Below are positions 16,244-24,338 of a stretch of DNA of 64,000 bases, one piece after another. Source of the stretch: UKL13-2 sp038206765 (GTDB taxonomy: Bacteria > Pseudomonadota > Gammaproteobacteria > Burkholderiales > Usitatibacteraceae). Location of the stretch: positions 1 to 64,000 of the forward strand of contig JBBRAM010000020.1 in NCBI GenBank assembly GCA_038206765.1, read 5' to 3'. How positions within the stretch are numbered: position 1 is the stretch's first letter; each line of letters starts with the position of its first letter. The translations under genes and the position numbers were made by a program. The notes beneath the pieces were generated by a model. It searched no databases. It worked only from the letters and a program-made list of their open reading frames with translations, and was not told the DNA's origin.

Positions 16244-17902
16244 ATGAATCGTAGAAATTTCATCCAAATCGGGATCGCCGGCGCGGGTATGTTGAATGCA
16301 GCAGGGAGCGGCGGCGAAGCCGTAGCAGCGACGAATAAAAATATGCGTCGCAAATCGAGTGATGCAGTCATCGTCGAAGCCACGATTGCCGATCTGCAAG
16401 CCGCCATGTCATCCGGAAAGCTCACGGCTAAAGCACTCACCAACTTGTACTTGGCGCGCATCAACGCGATTGACAAATCCGGGCCGAGCATCAACTCAAT
16501 CATCGAACTCAACCCGGATGCATTAGCAATTGCGGCGTCACTCGACAAAGAGCGCACAACCAAAGGGCCACGCGGACCGTTGCACGGTATCCCAGTGTTG
16601 CTCAAGGACAATATTGCCACCTTTGATAATATGCAGACCACCGCTGGCTCACTGGCAATGGTCGGCTTAAAACCACCACGCGATGCGTTTTTGGTGACGC
16701 AATTGCGCGAGGCGGGTGCCGTCATTTTAGGCAAAACAAACCTCAGTGAATGGGCCAATATCCGATCAGCACGCGCCACTTCCGGCTGGAGCGGTCGCGG
16801 TGGACTCACCAAAAACCCGTATGCATTGGACCGAAATACCAGTGGCTCAAGCTCGGGTTCTGGCGCGTCGATTGCGGCATCGCTGGCAGCTGTTGCGGTT
16901 GGTACCGAGACGGACGGTTCAATCATCTCACCGGCCAACGTCAATGGTTTGGTTGGCATTAAACCGACACTTGGCCTGATTAGCCGGAACGGCATCATCC
17001 CCATTTCACATTCGCAAGATACCGCCGGGCCGATGACGCGCACCGTGACCGATGCCGCAATTTTATTGACCGCCATGGCCGGCAGCGATAAGCGTGATGC
17101 GGCCACGAATGATGCGAATAAAAACAAAACTGATTACACCAAATTTCTCAAGGTAGATGGCTTGAAAGGCGCGCGGATAGGCGTTGTCCGGGCTAATTTG
17201 GACGTCGCAAATGGTGCAAATGATCTGGTGGTCGCTGTGATCGAAGAAGCGCTAACCGTTTTAAAAGCGCAAGGCGCCACGCTGATCGATGTTGTGCTGC
17301 CGAACGCCGGCAAATATGGCGATTCGGAATTTCAAGTGCTGCTTTATGAATTGAAAGCCGACATGGCGGCATACCTAGCAGAATTTGCGCCCGGTGCAAA
17401 AATCAAAACCTTGCAAGACATTATCGATTTCAATGAAAAAAATAAAAACACAGAAATGCCCTACTTTGGTCAGGACACATTCATCCGTGCCGCGAAAAAA
17501 GGCGGCCTCGATAGCCAGGAATATCTCGATGCACTGGCCAATAACCATCGCTATTCACGGGCAGAAGGCATTGACGCCGTCATGAACGAAAACAAACTCG
17601 ATGCGCTGGTTGCACCCTCCGGCGATGTCGCTTGGCTGACAGATTGCATCAAAGGTGACAACAGCGGCGGAAGCTTCACCTCGCCCGCAGCGGTAGCGGG
17701 CTACCCGCATATCACCGTGCCTGCTGGTGCGGTTTATGGACTGCCGGTCGGCATATCGTTTGTCGCCAGCGCATGGAGTGAGCCCAAGTTAATCCAGATC
17801 GCCTATGCCTATGAGCAAGCCAGCAATCTGCGCCGCGCGCCGATGTTTGCGAAATCAATAAACCCGATCATGAAAACAAAACCGAATAAAGCAGTTGGAT
17901 AA
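16244..17902 (+). CDS. exported amidase (amidase-signature family)
   Basis: 552 residues from the ATG at 16244. The frame stays open upstream to 16121, but that part is low-complexity His-rich sequence from CAT runs. The start gives MNRRNFIQIG followed by a hydrophobic stretch, a probable Tat or Sec signal peptide. The Ser-cisSer-Lys triad is in place: Lys in GIPVLLKDNIAT, the Gly/Ser-rich SGSSSGSGAS, and the nucleophile region GTETDGSIISPANVNG. The family hydrolyses varied amides, and the substrate here is unknown. It is likely monocistronic. Confidence 0.88.
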   Translation: MNRRNFIQIGIAGAGMLNAAGSGGEAVAATNKNMRRKSSDAVIVEATIADLQAAMSSGKLTAKALTNLYLARINAIDKSGPSINSIIELNPDALAIAASLDKERTTKGPRGPLHGIPVLLKDNIATFDNMQTTAGSLAMVGLKPPRDAFLVTQLREAGAVILGKTNLSEWANIRSARATSGWSGRGGLTKNPYALDRNTSGSSSGSGASIAASLAAVAVGTETDGSIISPANVNGLVGIKPTLGLISRNGIIPISHSQDTAGPMTRTVTDAAILLTAMAGSDKRDAATNDANKNKTDYTKFLKVDGLKGARIGVVRANLDVANGANDLVVAVIEEALTVLKAQGATLIDVVLPNAGKYGDSEFQVLLYELKADMAAYLAEFAPGAKIKTLQDIIDFNEKNKNTEMPYFGQDTFIRAAKKGGLDSQEYLDALANNHRYSRAEGIDAVMNENKLDALVAPSGDVAWLTDCIKGDNSGGSFTSPAAVAGYPHITVPAGAVYGLPVGISFVASAWSEPKLIQIAYAYEQASNLRRAPMFAKSINPIMKTKPNKAVG

Positions 17903-17933
17903 GACGGCTCGGTAGAGCTGCCCAATAATGCAA

Positions 17934-17972
17934 TCGAATGAAGCAGTCGAATGAAGCAGCCGAATGAAGCAG
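17934..17972. repeat. three tandem 13-bp repeats after the amidase gene
   Basis: Three direct copies of TCGAATGAAGCAG (17934-17946, 17947-17959, and 17960-17972 with C for the first T) lie just past the amidase stop. A diverged copy (ACCGAATAAAGCAG, 17881-17894) is the amidase's own last codons. The array therefore looks like duplication outward from the gene's 3' end. No function can be inferred. Confidence 0.85.
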
Positions 17973-18021
17973 CCAAACCAGGCAGTCGCAACAAGTAGCC
18001 CACGAGAGCCATCTGCAAACA

Positions 18022-18603
18022 ATGAACAGCAACATGAATAACAACGAAGCGCCAAATGAGCTACAAAGTGTACGAATGCGCGCCAACATTCAGGAGCGCA
18101 CCGGCAAATCGTTAGGTGCATGGGTCAACATCGCCCGCTCGCTCGGCACTGATCATCACAAAGATATCGTGGCCTACCTTAAAACCGAAGGCCGTATGAG
18201 CCACAGCTACGCCAACCTCGTTGCGCATGAAGCACGCAAGCCTGATGCGGTGGTTGAGACTGATCCGATTGAAGCGCTATTCGCGGGCGACAAAGAGACG
18301 CTCAAGCCGATCTATGACGCGATTTGCAAAGCGATCAAAACATTTGGCAAGGATATTACGTTCGTGCCGAAAAAAGATTGCGTCAGTGTGCGCCGCAAAA
18401 AGCAATTTGCCATTCTGCAACCGTCCACAGCAAAGCGGCTCGATATTGGACTGCATCTCAAACAAATCGAGCTGACCGGCAATTTAGAATTAGCTGGAAC
18501 TTGGAACGGCATGTTGAGCCACCGCGTGCGTATTGCAAAAATGGCCGATTTTGATTTGCATGTGAAGCTGTGGCTGGAGGCGGCTTACGACGAGGCGGGG
18601 TGA
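18022..18603 (+). CDS. DUF4287 / DUF5655 two-domain protein
   Basis: 193 residues. The N-terminal part (about 18-72) matches DUF4287, with IQERTGKSLGAWV and a GRMSHSYANLVAHEA end. The C-terminal part (about 80-190) matches DUF5655, with DPIEALFAGDK, an SVRRKKQFAILQP core and HRVRIAKMADFD. These domains often occur together in small cytosolic bacterial proteins of unknown role, and DUF5655 has been loosely linked to nucleic-acid-related contexts. The start is uncertain: Met1 has no ribosome-binding site, and MRANIQERTG at residue 19 is an alternative. Confidence 0.8.
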   Translation: MNSNMNNNEAPNELQSVRMRANIQERTGKSLGAWVNIARSLGTDHHKDIVAYLKTEGRMSHSYANLVAHEARKPDAVVETDPIEALFAGDKETLKPIYDAICKAIKTFGKDITFVPKKDCVSVRRKKQFAILQPSTAKRLDIGLHLKQIELTGNLELAGTWNGMLSHRVRIAKMADFDLHVKLWLEAAYDEAG

Positions 18604-18949
18604 TGCAGAGCATGCATGATTCAACGCGCTGATCATCACCGGTTGGTAGAACTGCATAGCGGGCCTAGCGGCTGCTTTGGGTAGCTGCACGGTAACGGAC
18701 GTACTTGAAATTCTTCGGATACGGCATTTGACCGCCGAAAAAACGGCATTAACATTGATTGTCGCAACCTGAATGCTATTAAATTGGAGCTTTGCGCCGC
18801 GGTTTAAGGCGTCTTGAAAATACGACACCTCGATGTCGGTGTTTTTTACGTTATTCGACAAGACACCACAAACGTACCGGTCCGTACGTTCTGTTCAATA
18901 TCCTGTATACGCCCCAGCTCGGACATTCAATCGAAGCCAGAACAATTGC
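18604..18949. other. intergenic region, nothing firm seen
   Basis: 346 bases between the convergent DUF4287 and orphan genes. A weak hairpin, CGACA-CCTCGA-TGTCG followed by GTGTTTTTT near 18820-18846, could be a rightward terminator for the DUF4287 gene, but the 5-bp stem is short. The minus-strand open frame across it (18490-18861) overlaps DUF4287 and looks like chance. No RNA gene or mobile end was recognised. Confidence 0.3.
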
Positions 18950-19579
18950 TCATGTTGTGCGCAACTCTTGAATTCGCAACCTGACCATCTCATCAAACGC
19001 TAATCGAAACGTCACATGGTCTGATCCGTTGGTGCCGCATCTCAAGTTCTCAAGCGTAAACGAGTGCAATGATACGCGTGCGCGATCAGGGTTCATCCAG
19101 TTCCACAAGACCGAGAATCCAAAGCTGTAATCGTCTTCGGCAGTCCTCGCAATAATAAGCTCGCCATTGGGCGGTACCACATGGAAGGAAAACCCTTCCC
19201 GAATTTTCCGTTTTTTCGATAAGTGATCAAAGACTTCCTCATTCGATTTTACAGGTTCTTCTGCAATTTCATCCTTGGAATATAGCTCTTCAATTGTTCG
19301 ACCTGCATGGGATTCGCAAGCATTTTGCAGGAGCGTAACTGCTATTTCAGCATCAGGCCGAACTTGTCGCTCATCTATCCAAATCATATGTATGCTCTCT
19401 TTGGCCTCACCATAGAGTCCGCCGTTTGCTCCGATGCTGGCGAAGTCTGGCCCATTCACGTCCCCGTGAACACGAACCGAAACTACGTTTAGTCCTAAAG
19501 TCGACACGGTCGCTAAGAGCTCACCATTAAGAGTAACGGCAAGTGCCGGTGATGTTTTTTGTTCTGGGGCGAGATTCAT
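18950..19579 (-). CDS. hypothetical orphan protein
   Basis: 209 residues that I do not recognise. No signal peptide, membrane span or nucleotide-binding motif is visible. It looks like a soluble mixed alpha/beta protein, with beta-rich stretches near the N-terminus (ALAVTLNGELLATVS) and C-terminus (HVTFRLAFDEMVRLRIQ) around a charged middle containing SKKRKIREG. It stands alone, flanked by two gene-free stretches, and its base composition looks more AT-rich than its neighbours. It may be a recent arrival. Coding status rests on frame length and normal-looking amino-acid composition. Confidence 0.5.
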   Translation of the reverse strand: MNLAPEQKTSPALAVTLNGELLATVSTLGLNVVSVRVHGDVNGPDFASIGANGGLYGEAKESIHMIWIDERQVRPDAEIAVTLLQNACESHAGRTIEELYSKDEIAEEPVKSNEEVFDHLSKKRKIREGFSFHVVPPNGELIIARTAEDDYSFGFSVLWNWMNPDRARVSLHSFTLENLRCGTNGSDHVTFRLAFDEMVRLRIQELRTT

Positions 19580-19978
19580 GGCACAGCTTTCCGATGCCGC
19601 TATTTGCGGCTAAACATCTTCAAGACTCAAATATATTCGGATCATTTCTGCTGTCTGCTTTTGGCCGACTATAGCCACTCAACGGTGCCAGCCTCAAGCC
19701 AAGACCCTCGAGCAAAATTCCACTTTCGTCATCCGAATCGCAATTCAAATAGCAGCGTCAATTTCCGTTGCAGATTGCGAAATACCCATTGTATTTCGTT
19801 CGAAATAACGACCTCGGCATCGGCCGAATTTTTGTGCAACTTACGGACTTAAAAAGAATCATTTTCGGCGTTAAACTGTCGTTGCCTAAAATAGGAAAGT
19901 TAGTTTCTCAGCGCCCTTCTTGAACCACCTTACCCTTGAAAAGCCCGCCTACGCTAGACTTTGTTCCTAACAACCCTG
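19580..19978. other. gene-free stretch upstream of the orphan gene
   Basis: 399 bases between the orphan gene's start and the pilU stop. Only short open frames occur, including a 97-codon plus-strand one (19559-19852) with a Cys/Arg/His/Ser-rich composition typical of non-coding sequence. It should carry the orphan gene's promoter on the minus strand, but I could not identify a confident one. I see no hairpin terminator for pilU and no repeat. Confidence 0.4.
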
Positions 19979-21178
19979 TCAGGCTTCTACTTTTTTCTCT
20001 TCTTCAGCGCCTTCCGCCTCTGCCGCAGGCTTGGGCTCTGGTTGCATCGAGAACATGCTGCCTGTTTCCACGCCTGGCTCGCCGCGCTTACTTTTTAGCT
20101 TGATATTTAAACGTAGCTCATTGGCTGAATCGGCATTTCGAATAGCTTCCTCATACGAAATATGGTCTTCGTTATAAAGATCAAACAAAGCAAGGTCGAA
20201 CGTCCGCATCCCCAGCTGGATCGATTTCGCCATCATCGCTTTGATCTCTTGGAATTCACCTTTAAAAATACGTTCGGCAATCGTTGGCGTATTGAGCAAA
20301 ATTTCGATTGCGGCTTTGCGGCCTTTGCCATCTTGTGTACGCACCAAGCGCTGCGAAATGATAGCCCGCAGATTGGCCGATAGATCCATCAGCAATTGGT
20401 TGCGGCGTTCTTCCGGGAAAAAATTGATGATGCGATCAATGGTCTGATTTGCGCTATTCGCGTGTAGCGTGCCGAGGCACAAATGCCCTGTTTCGGCAAA
20501 CGCAATGGCATGCTCCATCGTTTCGGCGTCCCTGATTTCGCCAATTAAAATTACGTCCGGCGCTTGCCGCAAGGTGTTCTTCAACGCGTGGTGCCAAGTG
20601 TGGGTATCAATACCAACTTCGCGATGCGTGATGAGCGACAGTTTGGATTGATGCACATATTCAACCGGATCTTCCACGGTAATGATGTGGCCGGCGGAGG
20701 TGCGGTTTCGCTGGTCAATCATCGCCGCCAAGGTCGTCGATTTGCCCGAGCCCGTGCCACCAACCACGAGCACCAGCCCGCGTTTATTCATAATGACTTC
20801 TTTTAAAATCGGCGGCAAACCCAGCTTTTCAAAATTGGGGATCTCCGCCGCGATAGTGCGGATCACCATGCCCACGCAGCGCTGCTGCATAAAAACATTC
20901 ACACGAAATCGCGACAGCCCGGCGATTGAAATAGCAAAGTTGCATTCAAACTCTTTCGCGAATTCTGAGCGCTGCTCTTCATTCATCATCGCGTGCGCGA
21001 GCACCTTGGTCACATCGCCAGTGAGCTTTTGTGAGGCGAGCGGCTGCATGGTGCCATTGGCCTTCATGCTGGGCGGGAAGTCATTTGCAATAAACAAATC
21101 GGAGCCACCCGCCTGGCTCATGGCACCCAGCAATTTGTGCATATACGCACGTGCTTGTTCTTCGCTTAAACCGGACAT
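19979..21178 (-). CDS. pilU: twitching-motility ATPase PilU
   Basis: 399-residue hexameric secretion-type ATPase that helps retract type IV pili. Walker A is GGTGSGKST (140-148), the Asp box lies in TVEDPVEY, Walker B in DVILIGEIRD and the His box in LCLGTLHAN. FPEERRNQLLMDLS and MQQRCVGMVIR fit the PilU branch better than PilT. The tail is Glu/Pro/Ala-rich. A good GGGAG lies 5 bases before the ATG. PilU normally depends on PilT and is usually encoded next to it, but no pilT is adjacent here. Confidence 0.88.
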   Translation of the reverse strand: MSGLSEEQARAYMHKLLGAMSQAGGSDLFIANDFPPSMKANGTMQPLASQKLTGDVTKVLAHAMMNEEQRSEFAKEFECNFAISIAGLSRFRVNVFMQQRCVGMVIRTIAAEIPNFEKLGLPPILKEVIMNKRGLVLVVGGTGSGKSTTLAAMIDQRNRTSAGHIITVEDPVEYVHQSKLSLITHREVGIDTHTWHHALKNTLRQAPDVILIGEIRDAETMEHAIAFAETGHLCLGTLHANSANQTIDRIINFFPEERRNQLLMDLSANLRAIISQRLVRTQDGKGRKAAIEILLNTPTIAERIFKGEFQEIKAMMAKSIQLGMRTFDLALFDLYNEDHISYEEAIRNADSANELRLNIKLKSKRGEPGVETGSMFSMQPEPKPAAEAEGAEEEKKVEA

Positions 21179-21413
21179 TTGAACTCCCTTTGAATTGCCA
21201 CCCAGCCACTACCTGCCGTATTACTAGGAGGCTAAACTAGTGAAAAGCATTATTGTTATCGTTTTGCTGCTGTACAACGGTCACCACAATCTGCATATCG
21301 CTTAAACTGCGCCCCCGCAAATCACAACTAAAAATCGTACTCGAAAACGCCACTGCGCAACGTAGAGCAATCGTTCAAATTGCATTCGCGTATTTTGGAT
21401 TTTATGTATGAGT

Positions 21414-24212
21414 TTAATTGTCGACTGCCAACAGCGTCAACAATTCCTCTTGCGCGCTATGACGCACGCTACCCAAGCCACCCAAGTCGTTGGTGCCATT
21501 GGCGCGCCCGGCTGGTTTTTTACGCTCATAGCTGCCGTCGCCGCTCATTTCCCACGCCTGGCAGTTGTCTTTTAAATAGGTCATCAGCCCTTCGGCTAGC
21601 ACGCGTTTTTTGAGCCTCGGGTCGATGACGGGGAAGCAAAGCTCGATTCGGCGGAAAAAATTACGCTCCATCCAATCAGCACTCGACAACATAACCCGTT
21701 CGTCCGCGCCGCCGCCATTGCGGAAGTAGAAAATACGCGAATGCTCTAAAAAACGACCAACGATTGAATGGACGCGAATGTTTTCGGACAAGCCCGGCAC
21801 ACCGGGGCGCAACGCACACACACCGCGCACAATTAAATCAATTTTTACCCCCGCCTCAGAGGCGCGATATAGCGCCTCGATTACTTCCGGCGCAAGCAGC
21901 GAATTCATTTTGGCGATAATGACGCCGCGCGCATCGGCGCGTCCAGACTTGGCGATTTTGGTTTCATTATCAATGGCGGCGATCACTTTATCGTGCAACG
22001 TGAATGGCGCTTGCCAAACATGCGATAGCTTGGTTGCGCGTCCCAAACCGGTGAGCTGAATAAAAACCTCGTTCACATCGGCGCAAATTGCCTCATTAGC
22101 CGTGATGAGGCCGAAATCGGTATAGAGCCTGGCGGTGCGGGGGTGATAGTTGCCGGTGCCGAGATGGACGTAGCGACGGAGTACCGGTTTGTTTTCATGT
22201 TTGCTGTCGTGCTTACTGTCCTGCTTGTTGTCATGCTTCCCATCATGTTTCGCGTCGCGCTTACTGCCATGTTTGCCGTCGTGCTCGCTTTCATGTTTGG
22301 GGCTGGTTTTTTGATCGCTGATTTCTTCGTCTGAAAACTCTTTTTCACGACGTACAATCAGCGCCATTTTCGCGTGCGTTTTGTGGCCCACCACACCGTA
22401 CACCACATGCGCCCCAACCTCCTCCAATTTAGCGGCCCAATTGAGGTTCGCCTCTTCATCGAAGCGTGCCATGAGCTCAACCACCACGGTCACTTCTTTG
22501 CCACGCTTGGCGGCATCAATTAGCGCTTCCATGATGACTGAATCGGTGCCGGTACGATAAACCGTTTGCTTGATCGCCACCACCAGCGGATCGCGCGCGG
22601 CGGTTTGAATAAACTCAATGACCGGCGTAAAACTTTGGAATGGATGATGTAGCAGCACATCTTGTTTTTTGAGGGTTTCAAAAATATCCCGGTTGTTGCC
22701 GTTGAGTTTTGACGCTTTCAACAATGCCTTTGGCAAACCAGCCGTAAACGGCGCAAATTTTAAATCGGGGCGGTTCACCTGATCGGGCACATTCATTAAA
22801 CGCACCAGATTCACGGGCCCATTTACGCGATAAAGATCGATGTCTTCTAAGCCAAATTGCGCAAGTAAAAATTGTGTCATTTCAAGCGAGCAGTTATCCG
22901 CCACTTCCAGACGCACAGCATCACCCAAATGGCGTTGTGGCAATTCGCCTTGCAGCGCCAATCGCAGATTTTTAACCTCTTCTTCATCTACAAACAAATC
23001 TGAATTTCTCGTCACGCGGAATTGATAACATCCAACGACCTCCAATCCGGAAAATAATTCACCCACATGCGCGTGCAGAACCGACGTTAAGAACACGAAA
23101 TCGTTTGCGCCATCCGTCACCGATGCGGGTAGCCGAATCACCCGCGGCAACACGCGCGGCGCTTGCACAATCGCCCGCAAAGAATCGCGGCCAAAGGCAT
23201 CACGGCCGCTTAATTCCACCGCAAAATTAAGTGATTTATTAAAAATGCGCGGGAACGGGTGCGCCGGATCCAAACCAATTGGCGTGAGCACCGGCATCAC
23301 TTCGCGGAAAAAATATTCCTTTACCCAAACCTGCTGTGCCGGTGTCCAATGTGCCCGCCGTAAAAATCGAATGCCTTCAGCGGCCATCGCGGGAAATAGC
23401 TCATCGTTTAGTAGCGCGTATTGCTGGTTCACAATCGTCCGCGCTTCGATGGCGATTGAATTAAACGTCTGCATCGCGGATTGGCCATCGTTGCTAATGG
23501 CGACTGAATTTAACTTGATTTGCTCTTTTAAGCCAGCCACGCGAATCTCAAAAAACTCATCCATATTTGACGATACAATCGACAAATACTTCAACCGCTC
23601 CAGCAGCGGCACAGTTGTATCCTCAGCTTGCGCCAAGACACGGCGATTGAATGCCAGCAACTGCGTTTCGCGATTTAAAAAATGGCTGACGGGCTTTGGG
23701 CTACTCGGCGCTAGCGGCGAGCTTTTAGCTACTTTGGTTATTTTTGCAAGCCCATTCGTAACATTGTTGGTGCATTTTTTCGCGCGTATTTTGGCACTTT
23801 TTTTCGTATTTTTTTTAACAAACTTTTCCGCAGCCTTGCTAGCGACTTTAGATGTTTTTTTCTTAGCATCAACGCCAAGCTTGCTCGTCTCTGCAATGTC
23901 GGCAGCTTTAGGCACTTTAGTGATGTTGTTAATTGCCAAACCCGCGCGGGGAGCAGCGGCAGAGGGAACTTTTTTGATCGCGGCCTTCGCCTTCGTTAAC
24001 GTTAACGTCTTTGGGATGACAGGCGCTGCGGTTGTTGCGGCCGTTGCAGGTGCAACATTTTTAGAAGGCGCCCGGCCCAGTACCTTTTGTTTTGTGTTTT
24101 GTGAGGCAGCGTCGGCTTTTTTAGAAATGGTTTTGGTGGCTTTTGTTGGGGTCATGCTGGCGCTCGTTTCGGTTATCGGCAGTAAAAATACAGGGTCGTG
24201 TTCGAAATTCAC
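21414..24212 (-). CDS. ppk1: polyphosphate kinase 1, with Lys-rich N-terminal extension and KHDx-repeat insertion
   Basis: 932 residues against about 690 for typical PPK1, which makes polyphosphate from ATP. The canonical protein begins near 178 (FLNRETQLLAFNRRVL). About 175 residues before it are Lys/Ala/Thr-rich and histone-H1-like. The phospho-accepting His lies near 613 in GHKTHAKMALIV. Soon after comes an insertion of about 50 residues with nine KHDx-type tetrapeptides (about 639-674), and the enzyme resumes at LRRYVHLGTGNYH. The second catalytic-His region, HSIVGRFLEHSRI, is intact. The GTG start at 24212 has only a weak AGG before it, and an ATG at 24155 is an alternative. Divergent from ppx. 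Confidence 0.9.
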   Translation of the reverse strand: MNFEHDPVFLLPITETSASMTPTKATKTISKKADAASQNTKQKVLGRAPSKNVAPATAATTAAPVIPKTLTLTKAKAAIKKVPSAAAPRAGLAINNITKVPKAADIAETSKLGVDAKKKTSKVASKAAEKFVKKNTKKSAKIRAKKCTNNVTNGLAKITKVAKSSPLAPSSPKPVSHFLNRETQLLAFNRRVLAQAEDTTVPLLERLKYLSIVSSNMDEFFEIRVAGLKEQIKLNSVAISNDGQSAMQTFNSIAIEARTIVNQQYALLNDELFPAMAAEGIRFLRRAHWTPAQQVWVKEYFFREVMPVLTPIGLDPAHPFPRIFNKSLNFAVELSGRDAFGRDSLRAIVQAPRVLPRVIRLPASVTDGANDFVFLTSVLHAHVGELFSGLEVVGCYQFRVTRNSDLFVDEEEVKNLRLALQGELPQRHLGDAVRLEVADNCSLEMTQFLLAQFGLEDIDLYRVNGPVNLVRLMNVPDQVNRPDLKFAPFTAGLPKALLKASKLNGNNRDIFETLKKQDVLLHHPFQSFTPVIEFIQTAARDPLVVAIKQTVYRTGTDSVIMEALIDAAKRGKEVTVVVELMARFDEEANLNWAAKLEEVGAHVVYGVVGHKTHAKMALIVRREKEFSDEEISDQKTSPKHESEHDGKHGSKRDAKHDGKHDNKQDSKHDSKHENKPVLRRYVHLGTGNYHPRTARLYTDFGLITANEAICADVNEVFIQLTGLGRATKLSHVWQAPFTLHDKVIAAIDNETKIAKSGRADARGVIIAKMNSLLAPEVIEALYRASEAGVKIDLIVRGVCALRPGVPGLSENIRVHSIVGRFLEHSRIFYFRNGGGADERVMLSSADWMERNFFRRIELCFPVIDPRLKKRVLAEGLMTYLKDNCQAWEMSGDGSYERKKPAGRANGTNDLGGLGSVRHSAQEELLTLLAVDN
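22191..22298 (-). repeat. nine 12-bp repeats inside ppk1
   Basis: Nine consecutive 12-bp units on the plus strand (for example GTTTTCATGTTT, GCTGTCGTGCTT, ACTGTCCTGCTT, GTTGTCATGCTT) encode, on the minus strand, tetrapeptides such as KHES, EHDG, KHGS, KRDA, KHDG, KHDN, KQDS, KHDS and KHEN. The units have diverged at the DNA level but keep the period and reading frame exactly. Confidence 0.95.
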
Positions 24213-24226
24213 ATTACCTGTAGCTT

Positions 24227-24244
24227 ATGACATTTTTATGACTC
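24227..24244 (-). promoter_or_regulatory. PhoB-box-like direct repeat between ppk1 and ppx
   Basis: Read on the minus strand, this is GAGTCAT-AAAA-ATGTCAT. It gives two 7-bp half-sites (5/7 and 6/7 matches to CTGTCAT) separated by an A-rich 4-bp spacer, the exact 11-bp phasing of a Pho box. The orientation faces ppk1. A TAATGT about 10 bases downstream could be the -10. A third ATGTCAT lies at 24274-24280 (minus strand). Phosphate-limitation control of ppk and ppx is known in other bacteria. Its use here is inference. Confidence 0.5.
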
Positions 24245-24338
24245 GTTGCCGTTGGGTTATTGTGCGCTTTGTTATGACATACTTTCAGCCGATCAAATTG
24301 AATGCCTAAACCTTCTAAAAAATTTCTGATATTCCCCC

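Noticed and set aside
16225..17127. 300-codon minus-strand open frame opposite the amidase gene
   Set aside because: The amidase on the plus strand carries complete catalytic motifs. The antisense translation is Ala/Ser/Pro-rich with no recognisable fold.
22143..22334. Hydrophobic 63-residue plus-strand frame that looks like a membrane peptide
   Set aside because: It is the antisense reading of the KHDx repeat in ppk1. The hydrophobicity follows from the complement of Lys/His/Asp codons.
23245..24309. Long plus-strand open frame (354 codons) opposite the 5' part of ppk1
   Set aside because: It mirrors the low-complexity Lys/Ala-rich extension and conserved ppk1 sequence on the other strand. 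Its translation has no domain and a Ser/Ala/Phe-skewed composition.
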